From Candidatus Avanaerovorax faecigallinarum (GTDB lineage: Bacteria > Bacillota > Clostridia > Peptostreptococcales > Anaerovoracaceae), in NCBI GenBank assembly GCA_019113145.1, contig DXHZ01000001.1:1-32779 (forward strand): DNA of 32,779 nt. The letters run 5' to 3'. The translations under genes were made by a program, and so were the position numbers. Under the pieces are notes generated by a model. The model was not told the DNA's origin. It ran no database searches and was given only the letters and a program-made list of their open reading frames with translations. This document shows, one piece after another, positions 1 through 7,556 of this stretch (within the stretch, counting starts at the first letter, position 1; every line of letters begins with the position of its first letter).

Positions 1-88
1 TCCCTACGTTGGCATTACCCAAATCAGGTCACGGGTCAAAGCGGTCACGCTTACTCTCAGCCGGATTACACCGGCTCCCCAGTTTTAA
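1..88 (-). ncRNA. TPP riboswitch (THI box)
   Basis: Read on the minus strand, this stretch carries the conserved THI-box blocks in order: GGGGAGCC, then GGCTGAGAG, then a variable hairpin, then GACCTGATTTGGGTAATGCC and the closing GTAGGGA at the window edge. These are the thiamine pyrophosphate-binding segments of the family. The aptamer sits just after a good promoter (100-127) and reads leftwards, so it should control a thiamine synthesis or transport gene beyond position 1. The expression platform and the last bases of P1 may lie outside the window. Confidence 0.93.
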
Positions 89-99
89 GTTCCGTTAAC

Positions 100-127
100 A
101 TTATACTCCTCACAGGCGGAAATGCAA
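100..127 (-). promoter_or_regulatory. Promoter for the TPP-riboswitch transcript
   Basis: On the minus strand TTGCAT (122-127) and TATAAT (100-105) are separated by 16 bp, a good sigma-A promoter. The aptamer begins about 12 bases downstream, as expected for a riboswitch leader. Confidence 0.75.
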
Positions 128-169
128 GAAAAGTTTTTCAGCGCTATTTCCAATGTGCCTCAATATATT

Positions 170-463
170 TTACCCCAAAACCTTCTTTAAGTTGTCCCTG
201 TCCAGCTTTCTTTCTCTCAGTTGTTTTTCCAGCGATTTTCTCTTTGCAATCTGCTTCTTAACTTCGTCTACCTGTTCGGGCCTGATATATCTTGATTTTA
301 CCTTCCCGCCTTCGCGGTACTGGATATAACAGTACTCTTTTCCGTTTATTCTTTTCACGGAAATATAACCTCTTGGGAGGCTATCGATTTCAGCCTTAAG
401 GCTGTCTATTATCCTGCAGGAGCGTTCATACTCCTCATTCAGCACATCAAGCAGAATACTCAT
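170..463 (-). CDS. Small coiled-coil protein, DUF6788-like
   Basis: A 97-residue, highly charged protein of unknown function. Residues 1-28 look like a coiled-coil helix. A central beta-rich stretch (residues 30-62) contains LPRGYISV, NGKEYCYIQY and KSRYIRPEQ, followed by a second basic helix (65-95). This resembles DUF6788-type domains, where a GK-x-YYY strand precedes a YI/YV-x-x-E turn. The same layout occurs in the N-terminal 80 residues of the 258-residue nuclease-like protein at 22947-23723. The start is supported by GGAGGGG 6-8 bases upstream of ATG 463 and by a dedicated promoter at 495-523. It lies downstream of folBK but does not look like a folate enzyme. A nucleic-acid or regulatory role is only a guess. 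Confidence 0.75.
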   Translation of the reverse strand: MSILLDVLNEEYERSCRIIDSLKAEIDSLPRGYISVKRINGKEYCYIQYREGGKVKSRYIRPEQVDEVKKQIAKRKSLEKQLRERKLDRDNLKKVLG

Positions 464-494
464 TTAAATCCCCTCCGTACTACCTGATGCTTGT

Positions 495-523
495 ATTTTA
501 CATTCTTAACCTACATTTGTCAA
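495..523 (-). promoter_or_regulatory. Promoter of the 97-residue protein gene
   Basis: On the minus strand a perfect TTGACA (518-523) is followed after 17 bp by TAAAAT (495-500), about 32 bp upstream of the start codon. This is one of the strongest-looking promoters in the window. It separates the gene from the folate operon and overlaps the inverted repeat at 506-546. Confidence 0.75.
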
Positions 524-546
524 TTATATTCAAAAAGGTAGGTTAA
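506..546. promoter_or_regulatory. Inverted repeat straddling a promoter (operator candidate)
   Basis: TTAACCTAC (506-514) and GTAGGTTAA (538-546) form a perfect 9-bp inverted repeat with 23 bp between the arms. Arm centres are 32 bp apart, close to three helical turns. The -35 box lies between the arms and the promoter-proximal arm falls in the -35/-10 spacer. That geometry suits a repressor contacting two sites on one face of the DNA. A weak terminator for folBK is less likely because the arms are AT-rich and no T tract follows. Confidence 0.5.
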
Positions 547-561
547 ATCCCTCTCATCTCC

Positions 562-1386
562 TTACTCCGAAAGCTCCGCCAGCAGCTGCTTCACGGTCTT
601 TCCCAGCACGGGGTGGACTTTGCCCGGCGCGATTTCCGAAAGGGGCGCGAGGACGAAGTCCCGGTTCTGCATGTCGGGGTGTGGCACGGTGAGGTTATCC
701 CCGGAAATCACCTCGTCGTCGTAGAAGATTATATCGACGTCAAGAGTCCGCGGCCCCCAGTGCCTTGTGCGCACCCGGCCCGCGGCGTTTTCAGCCTCAT
801 GGGAAAAATCCAGAAGTTCTTCCGGACTCATGAGTGTCTCCACAGTAAAGCAGGCGTTTAAAAACTCGTCCTGATCCGTCACGCCGTATGGCTCCGTCTC
901 AATGTAGGACGAACATCTGAGATTTCTGCAGAGGGGGCTTTCTTTAAAGAATTTAACCGCTCCGTCGAGATAGGCTTTTTTGTCGCCCATGTTGGAACCG
1001 ACGGCCATGTACGCCCGGCGCCAGAACCTTGTTATTTCAACTGCCGCATAGTCAACGGGAAGTCCGATGGGCGCCCACGGCTTTTTCAGCTCAACGGTAA
1101 CGCCGGCGAGAAGTTCGTACTCTCGAAGCAGCATTTCCGCCAGGTTTTCCGCAGCGGCCTCTATGAGCCTGTAGGTATTCTCCTCCATGAATTTTGTCGC
1201 CTGCAGGCACACGTCGCCGTAGTCGATAGAAGCTGCAAGCTCGTCGGACTTTCCGGCTCTGCGGGTATCCGTGTAGAGCTTAAGGCTCAGAACGAACTTC
1301 TGACCCAGGGCCGTCTCTTCGGGAAATACCCCGTGGTTTGCGAACACCTGGAGGTTTTCTATTTTTATCGTATCGTATTCTTTCAT
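562..1386 (-). CDS. folBK: FolB-FolK fusion: dihydroneopterin aldolase / HPPK
   Basis: This bifunctional folate enzyme has 274 residues. Residues 1-118 are FolB, which converts 7,8-dihydroneopterin to 6-hydroxymethyl-dihydropterin and glycolaldehyde; it shows the opening IKIENLQVFANHGV and a conserved VELKKPWAP near residue 100. Residues 125-274 are FolK, which pyrophosphorylates that product using ATP; it shows AYMAVGSNMGDK at the start and WGPRTLDVDIIFYDD, holding the metal-binding aspartates. The order matches consecutive pathway steps. The gene overlaps folP by 4 bp (ATGA) and AGAGAGG precedes the start. It is the last clear folate gene of the operon. Confidence 0.95.
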   Translation of the reverse strand: MKEYDTIKIENLQVFANHGVFPEETALGQKFVLSLKLYTDTRRAGKSDELAASIDYGDVCLQATKFMEENTYRLIEAAAENLAEMLLREYELLAGVTVELKKPWAPIGLPVDYAAVEITRFWRRAYMAVGSNMGDKKAYLDGAVKFFKESPLCRNLRCSSYIETEPYGVTDQDEFLNACFTVETLMSPEELLDFSHEAENAAGRVRTRHWGPRTLDVDIIFYDDEVISGDNLTVPHPDMQNRDFVLAPLSEIAPGKVHPVLGKTVKQLLAELSE

Positions 1387-2207
1387 AACGACCTCTCTTT
1401 TAAAATCGCTTCCGCCATCTTCACGGCGCGCAGGTTTTCCTTTACGTCGTGGACTCTGACAAAGGCTGCGCCTTTCATAACTCCGATTACCGACGTTGCA
1501 ACGGTTCCTTCAACTCTCTCTCCTGCCGGGAGATTCAAAGTGTTTCCTATAACCGATTTCCTCGACGCCGCAAGAAGCACCGGAAATCCCATGCCGCAGA
1601 GCTCGTCGAGTCTGTTTATGGCCGTAAGATTCTGCTTGTAAGTCTTTCCGAAACCGATACCCGGATCCAGAATAATGTTTTCGTCGGCCACTCCGGCGCG
1701 CCGCGCGATTTCTACGCTCTCGGCGAGGGTTGCCTTCATGGCTTCCATTATGTCGCCTGCAACCGGCTCCGTTCTGTTGTCCATAAGTACGCATGGAAGT
1801 CCCGCTTCGGCCGTAATGCGTGCAAGACCTTCGTCGTACCTGAATCCCCATATGTCGTTTATGAGATCAGCTCCGGCCTTTACGGCAGCCTCGGCGACGT
1901 CGCTTTTGTACGTGTCCACGGAAACGGGAACGTCAAGCTCCTCCTTTATTTTCTCTATTACAGGAACCACCCTTGCGATTTCCTCCTCGTCGGAAATCCG
2001 CGTGTGGCCCGGTCTTGTGGACTCTCCCCCCACATCGATTATATCGGCTCCTTCGGCGACCATTTCACGGGCCCGTAAAACAGCCGCCTCCACGCTGTTA
2101 AAGCGTCCCCCGTCGGAGAATGAATCCAGCGTAACGTTTAAAATTCCCATGATGCGGCAGCTTCCGTCAAGGTCGAACCGCCTGTTTCCGATTTTGATGT
2201 AATTCAT
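1383..2207 (-). CDS. folP: Dihydropteroate synthase
   Basis: FolP (274 residues) condenses hydroxymethyl-dihydropterin pyrophosphate with p-aminobenzoate to give dihydropteroate; the family is the sulfonamide target. Visible signatures are MGILNVTLDSFSDGG near residues 20-34 and GADIIDVGGESTRPG near 54-68, the two pterin-binding TIM-barrel loops. Further on are DTYKSDVAEAAVKAGA, DPGIGFGKT and, near the end, a VRVHDV segment. Length is normal for the family. GGGGGATT precedes ATG 2207. The gene follows the HD hydrolase by 10 bp and overlaps folBK by 4 bp, so they are probably translationally coupled. Confidence 0.96.
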   Translation of the reverse strand: MNYIKIGNRRFDLDGSCRIMGILNVTLDSFSDGGRFNSVEAAVLRAREMVAEGADIIDVGGESTRPGHTRISDEEEIARVVPVIEKIKEELDVPVSVDTYKSDVAEAAVKAGADLINDIWGFRYDEGLARITAEAGLPCVLMDNRTEPVAGDIMEAMKATLAESVEIARRAGVADENIILDPGIGFGKTYKQNLTAINRLDELCGMGFPVLLAASRKSVIGNTLNLPAGERVEGTVATSVIGVMKGAAFVRVHDVKENLRAVKMAEAILKERSL

Positions 2208-2217
2208 TCCAATCCCC

Positions 2218-2700
2218 CTATACCGTTAAACTCATATTCTTCTTCTCGTCGCTCCAGCCGCACTCCTTTTCAACGGGACAAAGGCAGCATATCCTGGATT
2301 TTTTGTCGGCACGGTAGAGAAGACCTGCGATGCTCTCCTCGTCCCGGACGGACTCGTCCCTGTGCTTTCCGATGGCGAACACTATGGCGTCGGTTTCGAG
2401 GTTTGTGAAGCCTGCTCTTTCCGCAATCTCACGGGCTATCTCCTGCCCTGCAATCTCGTGAGGCGTGCCGTTCCTGTACTCCTCGCCACGGCCTATATCG
2501 TGCAGCAGGGCCGCAGCGTACAGAATCTCAGGGTCCACGTCCGCCCTCTGCTCCATGCTTTCGATGTACGCAATCCTTGCGACGGCGACGAGATGAGGAA
2601 TGCCGTGACCGCAAAACCTTCTCTTCGCCTCAAATCTTCTGATTTCCGCTATCTTTTCCTTCCACAGCGGATCCTTTATAATTCTGTTTACTCTCTCCAT
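2218..2700 (-). CDS. HD-domain phosphohydrolase of the folate operon
   Basis: This 160-residue protein has an HD metal-dependent phosphohydrolase fold: H36 in GIPHLVAVARIA, the HD pair H67-D68 in LLHDIGRG, H81 in TPHEIAGQEI, H113 in GKHRDE and D132 in YRADK. A cysteine cluster near the C-terminus (C138, C141, C147; C-x2-C-x5-C) could bind zinc or an Fe-S cluster. It sits 6 bp after folE and 10 bp before folP. That position suggests the step between FolE and FolB, removal of phosphates from dihydroneopterin triphosphate, for which no Nudix enzyme is seen here. The role is inferred from context; the fold call is firm. Confidence 0.85.
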   Translation of the reverse strand: MERVNRIIKDPLWKEKIAEIRRFEAKRRFCGHGIPHLVAVARIAYIESMEQRADVDPEILYAAALLHDIGRGEEYRNGTPHEIAGQEIAREIAERAGFTNLETDAIVFAIGKHRDESVRDEESIAGLLYRADKKSRICCLCPVEKECGWSDEKKNMSLTV

Positions 2701-2706
2701 AAAGTC

Positions 2707-3261
2707 CTATCTTCCCAGCATACGGTAAAAATCGTTCTGAAGCTTCTCGTCCTCTTCAAATACGCCCCGGGTGACCAAAGTTACGGTCTTTGCGCCCGGC
2801 TTTTTTATCCCTCTCATGCTCATACACATGTGCTCGGCCTCGATGAGAACCATCACGCCCTTAGGCTTCAGCTCCTTCATGAAAGCGTCTGCAATCTGGC
2901 TCGTGAGCCTTTCCTGCAGCTGAAAGCGCCTTGCGTAGACCTCCACAGTTCTCGCAATCTTTGAAAGGCCCACCACTTCGCCGTCGGGAACGTATGCCAC
3001 GGCGGCTTTTCCGAAGAAGGGAAGCATGTGATGCTCGCAGAATGAGTAGAAGGTTATGTCCTTTTCCACCACCATGTCGCTGCTTCCGGCGTGAAACCTC
3101 TTTGAAAGATGAACTGCCGGATCGTCCTCGTATCCTGCGGCAAGCTCGTGATACATTCTGGCTATCCTGTCCGGAGTCTCAATGAGCCCCTCTCTCGTTA
3201 TGTCCTCGCCTACGCCCTCAAGAATGAGGCGCACGCCTTCTTTAATCTTATTTTCGTCCAT
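2707..3261 (-). CDS. folE: GTP cyclohydrolase I
   Basis: FolE converts GTP to 7,8-dihydroneopterin triphosphate and formate, the first step of folate synthesis. From ATG 3261 it has 184 residues. The zinc site is visible as the [12 protein letters not shown] motif together with the later cysteine in [10 protein letters not shown]. Other family blocks are [23 protein letters not shown] and the ending FYRMLGR. A TTG at 3270 in frame could add three residues, but AGAGG at 9 bp from ATG 3261 favours the shorter form. The gene overlaps the end of folC by 14 bp. Confidence 0.96.
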   Translation of the reverse strand: MDENKIKEGVRLILEGVGEDITREGLIETPDRIARMYHELAAGYEDDPAVHLSKRFHAGSSDMVVEKDITFYSFCEHHMLPFFGKAAVAYVPDGEVVGLSKIARTVEVYARRFQLQERLTSQIADAFMKELKPKGVMVLIEAEHMCMSMRGIKKPGAKTVTLVTRGVFEEDEKLQNDFYRMLGR

Positions 3262-4537
3262 AGCTTTCAACCTCTCTTTCAGCCTCCCCTAAAAATGACA
3301 GGGAGCCGAAGATAACAACCGCGTCATCATCTCCCGACGCATCCATGACCCGGCGAACGGCAGAGCCTATCGAGTCTGCCGCCTCTGCCCGGGGGTTTAC
3401 CTCTCTTACCGCTTCCGCAAGCTTTTCTGCAGGAAGCGCTCTCGGGTTTCCCGGAGTCTCAACGCACACAATCTCCTCCGCAAAAGGAGCAGTCAGCTCT
3501 ATTATCTTCCCGTAGTCCTTGTCGGCGAACACTCCGAAAACGTACCGGACTTTCTTCCCTGCAAGGTACTGCTTTACGGATTCCGCCAAAGCCTTCGCCC
3601 CTGCGGGATTGTGAGCGCCATCCAGAATCACCGCCGGATTACGGTTTATAACTGTAAATCTGTACTGCCATTTAGCGTTTACAAATCCGCTGTAAACCGC
3701 TTCATCGCTTATTTTGTATCCCCGTTCTCTCAAAACCCTCAATACTTCTATAGCCGTGCAGGCGTTTTCCACCTGATAGGTCCCTGCGAGGGATATTTCA
3801 AACTCTTCTCCCCTGTACCTGAACCTCTGTCCGTCAAGACCCGCATAAATCCGCTCTATGGAGCCCGTATCCACGGCCGTCAGAGGGCAGCTTTCCCGGA
3901 GACATTTCTCTTTTACGACATTCATGACCGGCTCGTCCTGAGGCGCCGTTACAACCTCTGCGCCGGGTTTGATTATACCGGCCTTCTTCTCCGCAATCTC
4001 TGTCAGCGTGCTTCCCAGAACCGATGCGTGATCCATGCTCACCGGGGTGATGACGCACACGTCGGTATTCTCTATTATATTGGTGGCGTCGTCCGTTCCT
4101 CCCAGGCCCGTCTCAAGCACCACGACGTCGCAGTTTTTCTTTTTAAAATATAAAAAGGCAAGGACCGTTTCCACTTCAAAAACCGTAGGCGTCCCTGCTT
4201 TTTCTCTTTTCTGAGCATCGGCCGCCCGGGCAATCTGAGTCACAAGCTCTGCCAGGTCGGCTTTATCTATGGGGATTCCGTCTACCTGTATTTTCTCCTC
4301 GTAGGAGGAAACCACGGGTGAAATATATCTTCCCACCCTGTAACCGGCTTCCGTAAGCACCGACGAAACGTATGCCAGTACGGAGCCCTTGCCGTTGGTT
4401 CCGGCAATGTGGACGAATTTCAGCTGATTCTGAGGATTTCCCAGTCTTTCAGCCAGTTCCCTCATATTACTGAGACCAAGTACACTTCCGTATCCGGCGA
4501 TTTCGTCCAGATATACTCTTGCTTCTTCGTAATTCAT
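3248..4537 (-). CDS. folC: Folylpolyglutamate / dihydrofolate synthase
   Basis: FolC joins glutamate to dihydropteroate or extends folate polyglutamate chains, using ATP. From ATG 4537 it has 429 residues, starting [17 protein letters not shown] as FolC proteins commonly do. The P-loop is [11 protein letters not shown] and the central Mur-ligase motifs include [12 protein letters not shown] and [19 protein letters not shown] marks the C-terminal domain. A TTG at 4579 would add 14 residues, but that extension lies in an intercistronic hairpin and does not resemble the family. GGGAG precedes ATG 4537 with a short 4-base spacer, so some uncertainty remains. Confidence 0.94.
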   Translation of the reverse strand: MNYEEARVYLDEIAGYGSVLGLSNMRELAERLGNPQNQLKFVHIAGTNGKGSVLAYVSSVLTEAGYRVGRYISPVVSSYEEKIQVDGIPIDKADLAELVTQIARAADAQKREKAGTPTVFEVETVLAFLYFKKKNCDVVVLETGLGGTDDATNIIENTDVCVITPVSMDHASVLGSTLTEIAEKKAGIIKPGAEVVTAPQDEPVMNVVKEKCLRESCPLTAVDTGSIERIYAGLDGQRFRYRGEEFEISLAGTYQVENACTAIEVLRVLRERGYKISDEAVYSGFVNAKWQYRFTVINRNPAVILDGAHNPAGAKALAESVKQYLAGKKVRYVFGVFADKDYGKIIELTAPFAEEIVCVETPGNPRALPAEKLAEAVREVNPRAEAADSIGSAVRRVMDASGDDDAVVIFGSLSFLGEAEREVESYGRK

Positions 4538-4563
4538 TTTGCTCCCGTATTCTGTTTTTATGA

Positions 4564-4598
4564 GGGACAAAGGGCTCAAGATCTGCGCTCTTTGTCCC
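4564..4598 (-). promoter_or_regulatory. Intercistronic hairpin before folC
   Basis: GGGACAAAG and CTTTGTCCC form a perfect 9-bp stem with a 17-base loop, between the stop of the cofE-like gene and the folC ribosome binding site. No T tract follows, so it is not an ordinary terminator. It could protect an mRNA end, mark a processing site or tune folC translation. It does not match folate riboswitch consensus sequences that I know. Confidence 0.5.
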
Positions 4599-4607
4599 CT
4601 GAATTCA

Positions 4608-5798
4608 TTAAGAAATATAGTTATCGAAATATCCCTGAACCAGTACCACCGGCGTTCCCTTGTCTCCGGAGCCGCTTGTAAGGTCGCAGAGAGAACCGAT
4701 AAGGTCGGTAAGTCTTCTCGGAGTGGTTCCCTGAGAAGCCATGTCTCCCGTAAGGTCGGATTTCTTCGACTTTATCTTCTCGGAAATGGCGTCTCTTAAA
4801 GCCTCGCCGGAAAGATCCTTAAAGTCGTTGTCCGCAAGATACTTGAGCTTCAGCTCGTTAGGCGTTCCGTCAAGGCCTTCCGTTGCGGCAACTCCCACCA
4901 CAGGGTCTGCAAGCTCCCATATTTTGCCCACAGGATCCTTGAACGCTCCGTCGCCGTAAATCATTACCTCGACGTGCTTTCCCGTCTCCTTCAGTATCTT
5001 CTCCTGAATTTCGTGAACCACAGGGTCGCCGTTTTCAGGGAAGAGCTTGATGGTGTCCTCCGTCGCCTTGTTGGAGCCTAAGAGTCCGTATCTGCTGTTG
5101 TATCCGCTTCCGTCTACGGATTCGTTCATTATGTCGTCAAGACCGCATACCGCCTTTGCTCCTGCTGCCTTAAGTATTCTCTTGGTGCGCGCTCTGGTGT
5201 GAATGTCGCAGGTCAGAACGCTGTCAGCGTATTTCAGAATTTCTCTCGGATTGTTTGCGAAGATTATCTCGCACTCCGCGCCTGCCTCCTCTACGAGGGA
5301 CTTGTAGTAGGCCACGTAGTCGATTCCGGTGAACGGGTGAAGGTTCTCGCCGAAGAGCTCTCTGTACTTTTCCAGTGTGAGAACGTCGGAATAAGGGTTT
5401 ATTTCCTTTTCGTCGAGCTGGTCTAAAGAAACAAGCGCATTTCCCACCTCGTCGGAAGGATAGCTGAGCATGAGAACCACCTTCTCCGCTCCTCCTGCGA
5501 TTCCCTTAAGACAGATTGCGAATCTGTTTCTGGAAAGTATAGGGAATATTACGCCTATGGTCTTTCCGCCCAGCTTCTTCTTTACGTCCTTGGATATTGC
5601 GGAAACGGGAGCGTAGTTTCCCTGAGCTCTTGCGACTACCGATTCGGTCACGCATATAACGTCTCTGTCTCTTATTTCAAAGCCGTCGCACTCTGCGGCC
5701 TCAAGGACGCTCTTTACGACTATATCTGCAACGTTGTCCCCTTCTCTGAAAATGGGACATCTTATACCTCTGGATATTGTACCGGTTCTTCTCTCCAT
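4608..5798 (-). CDS. CofE-like gamma-glutamyl ligase family protein
   Basis: A 396-residue protein similar in layout to the coenzyme F420-0:L-glutamate ligase family: an N-terminal strand pattern TGTISRGIRCPIFREGD, then DGFEIRDRDVICVTESVVARAQG, and later VMIYGDGAFKDPVGKIWELADPVV. It is longer than archaeal CofE (about 250 residues), with an extra central region (about 150-260). F420 synthesis is not expected in Clostridia and no other F420 gene is present. The gene sits between sufB (36 bp away) and folC (70 bp away), hinting at a glutamylation job on folate or another substrate, which is inference. AGGAG lies 7 bp before ATG 5798. Confidence 0.78.
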   Translation of the reverse strand: MERRTGTISRGIRCPIFREGDNVADIVVKSVLEAAECDGFEIRDRDVICVTESVVARAQGNYAPVSAISKDVKKKLGGKTIGVIFPILSRNRFAICLKGIAGGAEKVVLMLSYPSDEVGNALVSLDQLDEKEINPYSDVLTLEKYRELFGENLHPFTGIDYVAYYKSLVEEAGAECEIIFANNPREILKYADSVLTCDIHTRARTKRILKAAGAKAVCGLDDIMNESVDGSGYNSRYGLLGSNKATEDTIKLFPENGDPVVHEIQEKILKETGKHVEVMIYGDGAFKDPVGKIWELADPVVGVAATEGLDGTPNELKLKYLADNDFKDLSGEALRDAISEKIKSKKSDLTGDMASQGTTPRRLTDLIGSLCDLTSGSGDKGTPVVLVQGYFDNYIS

Positions 5799-5834
5799 TA
5801 TTTTCTCCTACTCTCTTTGTTTAAATGAATCGCG

Positions 5835-6773
5835 CTAACCTCTTAAGAAACCCTCTATTATCTTCTTTTCAGCCTCTTCCTCAGTAAGTCCCAGAGTTCT
5901 CAGTTTCATTATCTGTTCGCCCGCCACCTTGCCGATAGCCGCCTCGTGAATGAGGGAGGCGTCAAGGTGTCCCGCGTAAAGCTCGGGAGCCGCATTGACT
6001 CTGCCCTTTCCCACCAGTATGGCGTCGCACTCGGAGTGTCCGGTGCAGCGGTTGTTTCCCGCAATGCGGGAGTGGTAGGTCTGATAGGAATTATCCCTCG
6101 CAACGGACCTTGAGATAAGGTCTACGGCGCTGTCCTCGCCGTTCATCTCCACGTCGAAATCAGTCTCGGCGTATTCCTCTCCGTCCGTCATTATGCTTTC
6201 GTGGATTACGAGTCTCGCCCTGTCCGCCAGCTTTCCGCTGGTCTTTCTGATGCTGCTGTCAACTCCGCTTATCTGAACGGTGTTCATCTCAAGGCAGGCA
6301 TCTTCGGCAAGCTCCACGTGGGTAACAGGGTCGATGCGCTTTTTGCCCGCGCCGTCTCCCGTTCCTATGTGCTTTTCCTCGTAGAGAACGTGGGCGCCCT
6401 TTTCGAGGAAAAATCTGTGTATGCCGTTGTGAAGGGCTTCCCCTTCTCCGTCGCTGTGAACGCCGCAGCCGGCGACGATTCTCACGTCCGCGCCCTCGCC
6501 GACATGAAAGTCGTTATACACCACGTCCTTCACGTTGCTTTTAGTTACGCATGCCGGAATGTAGACCTTTTCGCTCTTCGTTCCCGGCGCGATGTAGATA
6601 TCTATTCCCGCGCCATTTTCCTTCGGCTCGATTTTTATGTTCTCCGTGGAGTGTCTTCCGGCGCAGCCGCCGTCTTCTCTGATGTTATACGCCGCTCCGT
6701 CAAAATCTCCGCTGACCCAGTCCGTAACGGCTCTCAGAAGCTCCTCGGTGACTTTGTTCATCTCAGCCATCAC
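5835..6773 (-). CDS. sufB: SufB/SufD-like Fe-S scaffold protein (SmsB type)
   Basis: This 312-residue SufBD-family protein would form the scaffold of a two-gene Fe-S assembly complex with SufC. The beta-helix core shows GEGADVRIVAGCGVH, GVDSSIRKTSGKLADRARLVIH and YQTYHSRIAGNNRCTGHSECDAIL. The C-terminal family signature is IHEAAIGKVAGEQIMKLRTLGLTEEEAE. It is much shorter than classical SufB (about 470-495). Where classical SufB has a cluster-assembly cysteine before the A-H motif, this protein has GKGRVNAAPEL with no cysteine; C243 and C249 lie slightly earlier. No sufD, sufS or sufU is in the window. The gene overlaps sufC by 4 bp. This fits the SUF-like minimal SmsCB pair of anaerobes. Confidence 0.88.
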   Translation of the reverse strand: MMAEMNKVTEELLRAVTDWVSGDFDGAAYNIREDGGCAGRHSTENIKIEPKENGAGIDIYIAPGTKSEKVYIPACVTKSNVKDVVYNDFHVGEGADVRIVAGCGVHSDGEGEALHNGIHRFFLEKGAHVLYEEKHIGTGDGAGKKRIDPVTHVELAEDACLEMNTVQISGVDSSIRKTSGKLADRARLVIHESIMTDGEEYAETDFDVEMNGEDSAVDLISRSVARDNSYQTYHSRIAGNNRCTGHSECDAILVGKGRVNAAPELYAGHLDASLIHEAAIGKVAGEQIMKLRTLGLTEEEAEKKIIEGFLRG

Positions 6774-7504
6774 ATCGCCTCCTTTTCAAACTTCCCTATA
6801 GGGCAGCCGCCCGACTTCTCGTCGTGCATGAGCTCCGGAAGTATCTCTTTCGCAGGGCCTGAAATTCTCACTCTGCCGTCCGCGATAACGACGATCTCGT
6901 CGGCTATTTCAAGAAGTCTCTCCTGGTGGGAAATCACGAGAAGGGCTTTATCCTTCTCCTTCTTAAGTTCCTCAAAGGCTTCAATGAGTCCCGCAAAGCT
7001 CCACAGGTCTATTCCGGCTTCAGGCTCGTCAAAGATGAGCAGCCTGCTGTCCTTCCTGCAGAGAACCGTTGCAATCTCAATCCTCTTTATCTCGCCGCCA
7101 GACAGGCTGGCGTTGACTTCTCTGTCTATGTAATCCTTTGTGCAGAGTCCCACCTTGTTCATGACGGTGCAGACCTCTTCGTCGGGAATGGTTCCGCCTG
7201 CCGCAAGATCGAGAAGATCCTTGACCGTAAGTCCCTTAAACCTCACCGGCTGCTGGAACGCATAGCTTACGCCCAGGTTGGCTCTTTCAGTAATATCAAG
7301 GTTGGTTATATCTTTTCCCTCCAGCAGTATCTGTCCGCCGGTTGCCTGTCTCAGCCCGGAGATGACCTTGGCAAGGGAAGTCTTTCCTCCTCCGTTAGGT
7401 CCTGTAACGACGGTAAGCTTTCCGGTCTCAACCGTAAGGTCGATGCCCTTTAACACCTCGTCGCCGTCGTCAGGCTTCCACTTTACGTTTTTAAGTGTAA
7501 GCAT
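6770..7504 (-). CDS. sufC: Fe-S assembly ABC ATPase SufC (SmsC type)
   Basis: A 244-residue soluble ABC ATPase powering SufB-type cluster assembly. Walker A is GPNGGGKT (residues 35-42), the ABC signature LSGGE lies near 134-138, Walker B RLLIFDEP near 154-161, and the switch His is in VISHQE. The start is ATG 7504, because AGGAGG lies 7 bp upstream; a longer reading from 7534 would place that ribosome site inside the gene. A cysteine near the end (SGGCPIG) is typical of SufC from two-gene systems. It is the first gene of the Fe-S/folate operon, behind the promoter at 7569-7598. Confidence 0.92.
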   Translation of the reverse strand: MLTLKNVKWKPDDGDEVLKGIDLTVETGKLTVVTGPNGGGKTSLAKVISGLRQATGGQILLEGKDITNLDITERANLGVSYAFQQPVRFKGLTVKDLLDLAAGGTIPDEEVCTVMNKVGLCTKDYIDREVNASLSGGEIKRIEIATVLCRKDSRLLIFDEPEAGIDLWSFAGLIEAFEELKKEKDKALLVISHQERLLEIADEIVVIADGRVRISGPAKEILPELMHDEKSGGCPIGKFEKEAM

Positions 7505-7556
7505 CAGCTTTCCTCCTCTATGTCGACGCCGCATTCATAATGCTGCAGCCTGTTTA

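Noticed and set aside
613-2202. Plus-strand open frames of 82-209 codons
   Set aside because: They lie opposite folBK and folP, whose protein motifs and overlaps are clear. They have no family features or start signals.
6201-7133. Plus-strand open frame of 310 codons
   Set aside because: Antisense to sufB and sufC, which have complete motifs. The translation lacks recognisable domains and is explained by codon bias on the other strand.
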